Below are positions 17,662 to 25,000 of a stretch of DNA of 25,000 nt, piece after piece; position 1 is the first letter of the stretch; every line of letters starts with the position of its first letter. The notes below the pieces were generated by a model, which had not been told where the DNA came from, ran no database searches, and saw only the letters and a list, made by a program, of their open reading frames with translations. The stretch covers positions 1 to 25,000 of the forward strand of contig NW_022204636.1 of the NCBI RefSeq assembly GCF_008831285.2. The letters run 5' to 3'. The stretch is from Nymphaea colorata (taxonomy: Eukaryota > Streptophyta > Magnoliopsida > Nymphaeales > Nymphaeaceae). A program made the position numbers and the translations under genes.

Positions 17662-20600
17662 ATGGCAAAGAAGAAGAACTCAAGAGTTGAGCAACAGGAA
17701 ATGGAATTGGGCGTCGAAGATGCAGCCACCGAATCAGTTCATGAGGGCAGCGGAAGGAATGAATCAAACCGAGAAAAGTTCTCACGGATAGAAACCGAAC
17801 TTGAGGAAATGAGAGTAAGAATGAGTCGGCAAGACCAGCCATCACGTGTGGAAGAGAGGTTGTCTCGCTTTGAGGAAGCTATGATTCGTATGACTGATAA
17901 CTTCACGCAAATAAGTCACCAATTGGGTTTCTTAACCGGCCGAATGAATAAAATGGACCAATTGTCAGAAAGTATAGAAGGGCTAAATCAAAGAATGGAC
18001 CGTATGGAAAGATCCGTTAATCATGGGCACAACCGAGAAGATAAGGGAAAAGGACCTTATGAAGAGCCTCACACATCATATCAAGCTCCCAAAGAGCATG
18101 CCGCATCGAGTTTTGGAGGGATTAAAATTGGAAAAGATAATCAAGTTCCACCCAAAACCAATGAAGCTCACATGGGAAATAAAAAGACCATGGGAGTTAA
18201 CATGGCAACTTGTTCCAAACCACTGGTAGACAATGATTTTGAAGAAATTTCAGATGAAGATAGTGAGAGAATCGGACAAAGAAGTGAGAAAAAGAGGGGC
18301 CAAAGGAACATAGAACCCAGATCCAACATTCGGGTTGACTTTCCTAAGTTTGATGGCAAAAACGCCCAAGATTGGGTGATTAAAGCGGAGCAATACTTTG
18401 AGTGCCAAGAAGTTAGGGAAGACAAAAAAATTACAACGGCCATGATCTACTTTGAAGGGGCAGCTATGAGGTGGTATCGGTCGTACAAGAGGAAAAACCC
18501 GGTCATGGTATGGGAAACATTTTCAAATGCATTACTCGCTCGCTTTGGAGTCTCGTCATATACTAACTATCATGTGGAGCTCATCAACATGAAACAAATC
18601 ACTACCGTGGAGGAGTTTCAAGGTCGATTTGAGGACATGTCATGTATGGTTGGAGATTGGCCCGAACCCGCACTCATAGGTGCATTCATGTCGGGATTGA
18701 GAGAGGATATTAGAATTGAGATGCTATCCGAGGAACATGTAGACTTAGACAGTTGCTTTGCAAGGGCACGAGTTATGGAGGAAAAGCTCCTCAAACGGGC
18801 AGCGTATGAGAAATTCTCTAAGACCGGAGGATTCAACCAAAACAAAGGGAATTTCAACAGGCCTACTCCTAAACCACAGCCACAAGGGTTTCCAAAGAGG
18901 GATACACGTCCAGCCGTTAGGGACAATGTTCCGGTTCGTTACATCACCGCTAAGGAGAGGGATGAAAGGTTCAAAGCCGGGCTATGTGTGTCATGTGAGG
19001 AAAAGTGGTTCAAGGGACACAAATGTAAGAGGTTTCAGCTAATGGTGGTTGTAGAGGATGAGGACGAAGTTGAGGTTTCAATCCCAGTTGAGGAAGAGCA
19101 ACCAGTAGAACAAGAGTGCCCAACGGAAATTGAGAAGGTGGATGGGGTTCTTCACTCCATGAGGGACCCAAACCGTCCTAAAGCAATGCGTGTTCTTGGA
19201 ACCATTCAAGGGCACAGAGTCACAATCTTGCTAGATTCGGGAGCAACTCATAATTTTATGAGTTTAGAAACGGCCAAGGATAGCGGATGCACATTGGAAG
19301 ATCAAGCACCACTCACGGTCTTGGTAGGAGATGGAACAAGGCTACCTTGCGTCCACATTTGCCGAAACATGGATATAACCGTGCAAGGGATCCCATACAA
19401 GATAGATGTCTTAGTTCTTCCGATAAAAGGGATGGACCTTGTTCTTGGTGTTGATTGGTTAGAGACACTTGGGGGAATCTACTGGGATTTCTCCAAAATG
19501 AAGATGAGATTTGAGAGGGAAGGAGGAGATCAAGTGACACTCGAAGGAATCCAGCCCAACTTGGAACCGAAGGCAGCCATCAAGGCTCTCGTAGCTCAAC
19601 AGCCAGCCCTCTGGCTGATATCGTTAGCCACTGATGTACCTCCAAAAGGGACAGAGACCGAAGTCATTCTCAAGGAAGTTCAGCAAGTATTGGATGGTTT
19701 TGAAGATGTCTTTTCTGAACCTAAAGGGTTACCTCCTCCAAGATCATACGATCACAGGATCGTCCTATCAAACGGGGCAGAACCGGTAAATGTTAGGCCT
19801 TATCGTTATGGGTTTACACAGAAAACGGAGATAGAGAGATTGGTAAAAGAAATGATTGAAGGGGGAATCATTCGCCCGAGTAGCAGTCCCTTCTCCTCTC
19901 CTGTTTTGTTAGTCAAAAAGAAGGATGAAACTTGGAGATTTTGTGTTGATTACCGGGCACTTAACGAAGTCACGATTAAGGACCGCCACCCTATACCCGT
20001 CATTGACGAACTCCTTGATGAATTGGCGGGCGCTTCCATTTTCTCCAAGCTTGACTTAAGGGCTGGTTACCATCAGATACGCATGGATAAGCATGACGTA
20101 CCCAAGACTGCATTTAGAACTCACGATGGGCATTATGAGTTCTTGGTCATGCCCTTCGGATTAACCAACGCCCCGGCTACATTCCAACGATGTATGAATG
20201 ATATTTTCAGACCACATCTGAGGGATTTCATTCTAGTTTTCTTCGATGACATTCTGGTTTACAGTCGATCATTAGAGCACCACATTGTCCACTTAAGGAA
20301 GACACTACAAATTTTGAGGCAGAATGAACTCTTTGCAAAAGCTTCTAAGTGCAGTTTCGGTCAAGAATCAATCGGCTATTTGGGACACATAGTGTCCAAG
20401 GAAGGTGTTAGAGCTGATCCAGAAAAGCTCCATGCCATGGAGCAATGGCCTTTGCCAAAAGACCCGAGAGGAATGAGAGGATTTCTAGGTCTTACTGGTT
20501 ACTATCGAAGGTTTATTCAAGGCTATGGATCTATAGCCTCCCCTTTGACGAAAATGTTGAAGAAAGGGGAGTTCACCTGGACGGATCACTCAAGGGAAGC

Positions 20601-21744
20601 ATTCGTAAAGCTTAAGGCAGCAATGTTAGCCGCGCCCGTGCTAACCTTGCCAGATTTTTCACTTGATTTCGTGGTGGAGACGGACGCAAGCGACGTTGGT
20701 GTTGGGGCTGTCCTCAGCCAAAAGGGCCACCCAATAGCCTACATGTCCAAGGCTCTCACCCATAGGGCAAAGCCATTATCCACATATGAAAAGGAGTTAT
20801 TTGCCATCGTGTTGGCCGTGGAGAAATGGAGGCCCTACCTCATCGGGCGCAAATTCATTGTGAGAACGGATCATAGTAGTTTAAGGTATATGCTCAAACA
20901 AAGGGTCTCAACGCCTACTCAACAAAGATGGCTCGCCAAGCTATTGGGTTACGATTTTACAATCGAATACAAGAAAGGAACCGAAAACTCGGCGGCTGAT
21001 TCGTTATCGAGACTTGGAGAGCAATTTCTAACCTTGTCCGTTCTGGAAACCGATTTGTGGCAGCGATTGGTCATTGAGCAAGAGGCTGATGAAGGTTTGA
21101 GACTACTTAGAGCATCGGTTCAGCAGAATCCGGGATCAATCCCAAACCATGGCATGAAGGGGAACGTGCTTTACCGAAAGGGCAAAGCTGTGGTACCACG
21201 CGGTTCCTCCCTCAAAAAGGAGCTCCTATCACACTTTCATTGTTCAACCACCGCAGGTCACGAAGGCGTGGCCAAAACGCTTGCAAGGATCAAAACCCAA
21301 TTTTGGTGGGAAGGTCTAAAAGGAGAAGTCAAAGAGTTTGTGAGGAGTTGTCAGATTTGCCAAAGGGAAAAGTATGAAGCAACCAAGCCACCCGGGCTGA
21401 TGCACCCATTGCCAATACCTACAAAACCTTGGGCTGATGTATCAATGGATTTTATTGATGCAATGCCACGTTCGGAAGGAAAGGAAGCGGTGTTTGTAGT
21501 GGTGGACAGATTGACGAAATATGGGCATTTTGCCCCTCTTCCAAGACACTACAATGGGCCGTTGGTTGCCGGGATATACCAAGACTATGTCGGCAAACTT
21601 CATGGAATGCCGAGCACTATCGTTTGTGATAGGGATTCGATATTCCTTAGTGCGTTTTGGCGCGAGTATATGCGCATGGCGGGACTTCATTGCATTTCAG
21701 TACAGCCCACCACCCGCAAACCGATGGGCAAAGCGAGGTGGTGA
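17662..21744 (+). pseudogene. Gag-Pol of element B, N-terminal part up to a frameshift in integrase (1360-codon frame)
   Basis: The frame starts at an ATG with G at -3 and G at +4. The N-terminus is strongly coiled-coil-like (about residues 35-120) with a charged linker instead of the N/P/G-rich linker of A. The Gag domain begins near residue 223. The knuckle is C442, C445, H453, C455. The protease has LDSGAT with D525. Reverse transcriptase has FFDD at D862-D863, RNase H has D1008, and the integrase zinc region and catalytic D1263 and D1323 are present. Compared with A, the interval from the second Asp to the Glu codon is 107 instead of 108 nt, so one base is missing at about 21681-21684, in a GGG run after the codon for residue 1340. 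Translation past that point is out of frame and stops at 21742-21744. This looks like a recent inactivating mutation or a homopolymer sequencing error; everything upstream is open and conserved. Confidence 0.9.
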
Positions 21745-23108
21745 ACAGGACACTAGAGACCTATCTGCGTTGTTTCGCGGGGGAACGACCGAACACTTGG
21801 GTTCGGTATCTTGCTTGGGCAGAATGGTCCTACAACACTAGTCTCCATTCCGGGACTAGTATCACTCCCTACGAGGCACTGTATGGGTGTCCTCCTCCAC
21901 TCATTCCAAACTATGAAGTAGGGACAGCTCAAGATGATGAGGTGGACTGCACACTCCGTAATCGGGATGAGATCTTGACAGTTTTGAGGCAGCATATCGT
22001 AAGAGCCCAGAATCGAATGAAACAAACATATGATAAAGGCCGCAAAGATCGAGAGTTCAAGGTTGGGGACATGGCATGGTTGAAGAGGCTACCTATGCGA
22101 CAAAAATCGTTGCTTGGACAGCCTTATTCCAAACTTTTACCCCGTTATTATGGGCCATTCCGGGTCTTGCAAAGAGTTGGCAAAGGAGCCTACAGGTTAG
22201 CACTACCACCCACCGCATTAGTCCATCCGGTCTTCCATGTAACTAGACTCAAGCCGCATTTTGGTCAGTTGCCAGAACTTATTGAACCTTTGCCAGATTT
22301 TCGGCCTAGACCGTATAGGATACTTCGTCACCGGCACCTGCAGAGAGAGGGGCGTCAGAGACATGAGGTTTTAGTTGAGTGGGACGGCCCAGATTCAGGT
22401 ACATCATGGGAGCTATATGACAGGATTGTCCAGGATTTCCCAACTACTAGAGCTTGGGGACAAGCTCAGTCTCAGCGTGGTGGATCTGATACGGAACTCC
22501 CTAGGACTAGGCCGGGACTAGCCTTGATTGCTGCCGAATCCCATCAACTACCACAGGCCGATAGCGCTAAGCTTGTCTGCGCGAACCCTTTGTCGCCAGA
22601 TGGGCATGAGAGACTTGGTAAGGGTGAGACTTGGCCACTGAGTGTAAGGGGCAGAGAGGCTTTACTAACTGTGAATGGTGCAGCTTGTAGCGCTAATAAC
22701 GCCACACAAGGCCTAACGTCACACCAGGTAATCGTCGGAGGCATGCCACTGCCGGCCACAGGCGCAGCACAACTCCGGGGCACGGCCGAGCGCACAGCCG
22801 AGGGACATCGCCGACTACCGGGCATCGAGGACGCAGACGGGTGCCGCGCGCAGGAGAGCGTCGACGCTGGAGGTCACCTGGAGCATTGTGAGGTTGTAGC
22901 GAGCGAGGACGCTATCAGAGTGCACAGCGGAAACCTTAGAGAGGCTAACGAGCGGGCACCACCATCACCACTAGCAGCAGCAGCACTCGGGCGGGTGGCC
23001 GATCCTTGTTCCGAGGGTATCACGCACGGAGGTCATTCCAGCGAGGACAGCATTTTTCTTAGGGAGGCTAGCCGATGCAGTGAGCTGGAGTTGTCCGGGC
23101 CCAGCTGA
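21684..23108 (+). pseudogene. Gag-Pol of element B, C-terminal part after the frameshift (integrase end, chromodomain, LTR-encoded tail)
   Basis: This is the continuation of the B polyprotein in the +1 frame, about 474 codons to a TGA at 23106-23108, with no start codon of its own that I would accept. It holds the HPQTDGQSE motif with the catalytic Glu codon at 21735-21737, the GPF module, the HPVFHV segment, and a chromodomain-like region at about 22308-22443 with the same V-E-W and T-S-W-E landmarks as A. The frame crosses the polypurine tract, enters the 3' LTR at the third base of a Ser codon exactly as in A, and continues 206 codons into U3. That it stays open this far downstream of the break suggests the frameshift is recent. 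Confidence 0.88.
22476..22486 (+). other. Polypurine tract of element B
   Basis: CGTGGTGGATC lies directly before the 3' LTR. It is less purine-pure than in A, but the GGTGGATC next to the LTR start is identical in both elements, so it is probably the functional plus-strand primer region. Confidence 0.65.
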
Positions 23109-25000
23109 CCGACCTAGCCACACATGCCCAGTGGACCGAGACTGAGTTGGAGGAGTTTTCAGCCCCAAGCCGACCATTTCAGGCCGAGACGGAGTGATTA
23201 CAGCATTACGGGTCAGTCGGAGCGGTTTTGACAGGATCCCGTCTTAGGACCCGATCCAAATCCAGCGTTTTTAGTAGGAACCGGTTTCATTTTTAGTTAT
23301 GTTTCAGTTTTGTACCGACCCGGTTCGAGACATAGACCGAACCGAGTCATGCTACACTTTAAATAGTGTCTTTGTGAAGTTAACCCTAAGTTGTTAATGA
23401 TTTTTGGACAAAGTTTCTAATAGAAACAGGTTTCTCTTCACCCGCGCGTTTCTTGCGCCTCCATCTTCTTCTTCCTCCCCATTTCTGTGTGAAACATCTG
23501 AGGTTCTTCTCCAGCCTCCTCAGATTCATCAATGGCGGATTGGCAACCCGACATTATCCCACACCCTCCGCTGGTTTTCTCTACTAGGAGGTGAAACGAA
23601 GCAAGCAGCCGGCGGGTTGTCTTCTTCATCGTCTACCCGAGCAGAAGCAAAGGTGAATGCCGTGCGGACTCCTCAGCCACAGGGGTGTCGAGAGGCGTCA
23701 TCCACCATCCGGAAGGCATTCTCCAGCCTTCGCGCAATGCCTACACGGCGGTGTGAAGATCTGAGATGCATTTGATCGTCCGTTCAGCAGAAATACAGCT
23801 AAGTGTGTTTTTCCAGCGTCATTTCCTCTCGTAGTGACTGTAAATCGCCTCCCCAATTCGTTTGTATGCCGTGGGATCCTTCTGGAATCCGTGAGGATGA
23901 TCTGAAGAAGGATCGAAGCGAAGGAGGATGGGTTTGGGGGTCGTTTGGAGGATGATCGAGCCTCTTTTTGAGCATTCGGTTGAAACAGGCCTACCACAGC
24001 CAGTCTCAATCCGAGCTTAAATCGAAGGGTCAATCGGCCATAACTTTTGGGGATTTTGATACTGTTCGCTTCCCACCGAACCAAGCTTTCTATAGGAAGT
24101 GGAATCGCGTCAATCCGTTCAGTATTGAGTGAGTTACGAGCTTGAGAAGTCGGAGTAGGTTCTGTCACGCAATTCCGCCGACCAGTTCCTGTTTCCGGCG
24201 ACATTTCCGGCGATCCAACCGTTGGATCTTCACGATTCCGGTGCCATTAGATTCCCAACATACCTGAGATCATCTCCACCAAATTTGACGTCGATCGGAC
24301 TGTAGATGGCGTTTCTGGAGGCGACGGTCTGAATCTGGCGGGAATCGGCGGCGAGCATCCCTGTTTCTCCGCCACAGGCGGCTGTAACCCAATATTCGCT
24401 TAGAACATTGGGAATGCAGCATCACCGGGTGATCTATTGACTTTAGCTTGTTCCAAATTTAATTATCTGTCGATTGCAAGTGGTTTCATCTCTTGATTTG
24501 ATCGCATTGAGGCGGAGTGGCGATTGAAGACCTGTGGCTGTTCTTCTGCACGACGGCTCTTCCTGAAACAGGCGACAGAACTACAGCGACTATGAGGGAT
24601 CAACGACTGGGGTCTAGACAGCTCAGATTCAGCTCAAATTTGGAGCGTCTACTCCTGGCTAGTGGTCTTGCTACAGTCCAAATTTCAGGATTTTTGGAGG
24701 TGTCTATGAATTGTTATGATTTTTCCATCGAAGACCTCTCCAGCAGTCCTGAAGCTGTTCTGCGCCTGATACATTTCTGAACGAAGGACAGAACGTGCGC
24801 GATTTTCAGAGCTCAACGACCTGGCCTTAAACTCGTCGGATTTGGCTCAAACTTGGAGCGTCCACTCCTGTGGATGTCTACTTGTTTCTGACCAAGTTTG
24901 GGGATTTTTGGAGACTCCTGTGATTTTATACGAATTTTAGACTGGAGGCCACTCTCTGCCAGCGCCTGAACCTGTCTTCTTCGTTTTCCAGAACAGAGGC
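22487..25000 (+). repeat. Element B 3' LTR, right end cut by the window
   Basis: It matches 14116-16631 of the 5' LTR, offset 8371 at the start and 8369 at the end. Differences seen by eye: A to C near 24299, loss of one A near 24525, T to A near 24593, G to T near 24652, and loss of one G near 24657. Bases 22487-23108 encode the C-terminal tail of the B polyprotein. The 5' LTR length implies about 990 bp more beyond the window. The TATA-like box (23358-23365), the CGGTT dyad (23321-23344), the GATCCAA inverted repeat (24212-24228) and the degenerate 214-bp duplication (from about 24526) are repeated here. Confidence 0.95.

Larger units (their letters stand above)
14116..25000 (+). mobile_element. 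Element B: Ty3/gypsy chromovirus nested in the A 3' LTR, right end outside the window
   Basis: The order is LTR (14116-17623), PBS, gag-pol, polypurine tract, LTR (22487 onward). LTR ends are TGATACGG and CCCACCA. The internal region is 17624-22486. From the 5' LTR length I expect the element to end near 25990, followed by a second AGACC and the missing CTACCA of A. The visible 2.5 kb of the 3' LTR differs from the 5' LTR by about 3 substitutions and 2 single-base indels, so insertion was recent. Its protein is clearly related to that of A, but the two LTR types align only at the very start and in the last few hundred bp. The gag-pol frame is broken in the integrase, so this copy is probably non-autonomous as sequenced. 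Confidence 0.95.

Noticed and set aside
21742-21744. Programmed frameshift or stop readthrough in B to join the two gag-pol halves
   Set aside because: The break is in the middle of the integrase catalytic core, not at a Gag/Pol boundary, and A has no such shift. A mutation or sequencing error explains it better.

Overview
The window is a stack of long terminal repeat (LTR) retrotransposons from a plant, almost certainly a flowering plant, and I see no host gene in it. The plant call rests on two primer-binding sites complementary to the 3' end of initiator methionine tRNA, and on two single-ORF Gag-Pol polyproteins of the plant Ty3/gypsy chromovirus type. These have a Cys/His knuckle of the CxxC-x7-HxC kind, an FFDD reverse transcriptase, a DD35E integrase and a degenerate C-terminal chromodomain. 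The knuckle and the chromodomain context look most like the Reina-type group. The LTRs (3.2 and 3.5 kb) are far longer than those usually associated with that group, so the lineage call is tentative.

Layout: (1) 1-2616 is the 3' part of an LTR of family A, cut by the window edge, either a solo LTR or the 3' LTR of another element. (2) 2617-2795 is a 179-bp non-LTR island holding a long imperfect hairpin and a 14-bp palindrome. (3) Element A starts at 2796: 5' LTR 2796-5969, PBS 5973-5985, one uninterrupted gag-pol ORF 6156-11252, polypurine tract ending at 10957, and 3' LTR 10958-14115. The last 6 bp of that 3' LTR are displaced because (4) element B is inserted there. Element B, of a related family, has a 5' LTR 14116-17623, PBS 17627-17638, gag-pol from 17662, and a 3' LTR from 22487 that runs off the window after about 2.5 of 3.5 kb. 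B's gag-pol carries a one-base deletion near 21682, between the second Asp and the Glu of the integrase triad.

Both insertions look young. The A LTRs differ by about 2 substitutions and one 10-bp repeat-unit loss; the visible part of the B LTRs differs by about 3 substitutions and 2 single-base indels (counted by eye). A looks coding-competent and B is broken.

The least expected observation is that in both families the gag-pol ORF does not stop before the LTR. It reads through the polypurine tract in the same phase and continues about 97 codons (A) or 206 codons (B) into U3. The first 21 residues of the two LTR-encoded tails match at 10 positions although the nucleotides are mostly different, and both stop codons lie about 250 bp upstream of the TATA-like box. 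This suggests a U3-encoded C-terminal extension of the polyprotein. The two LTR types share their U5 ends, including a hairpin with one compensatory pair change, but I could not align their R or promoter regions.
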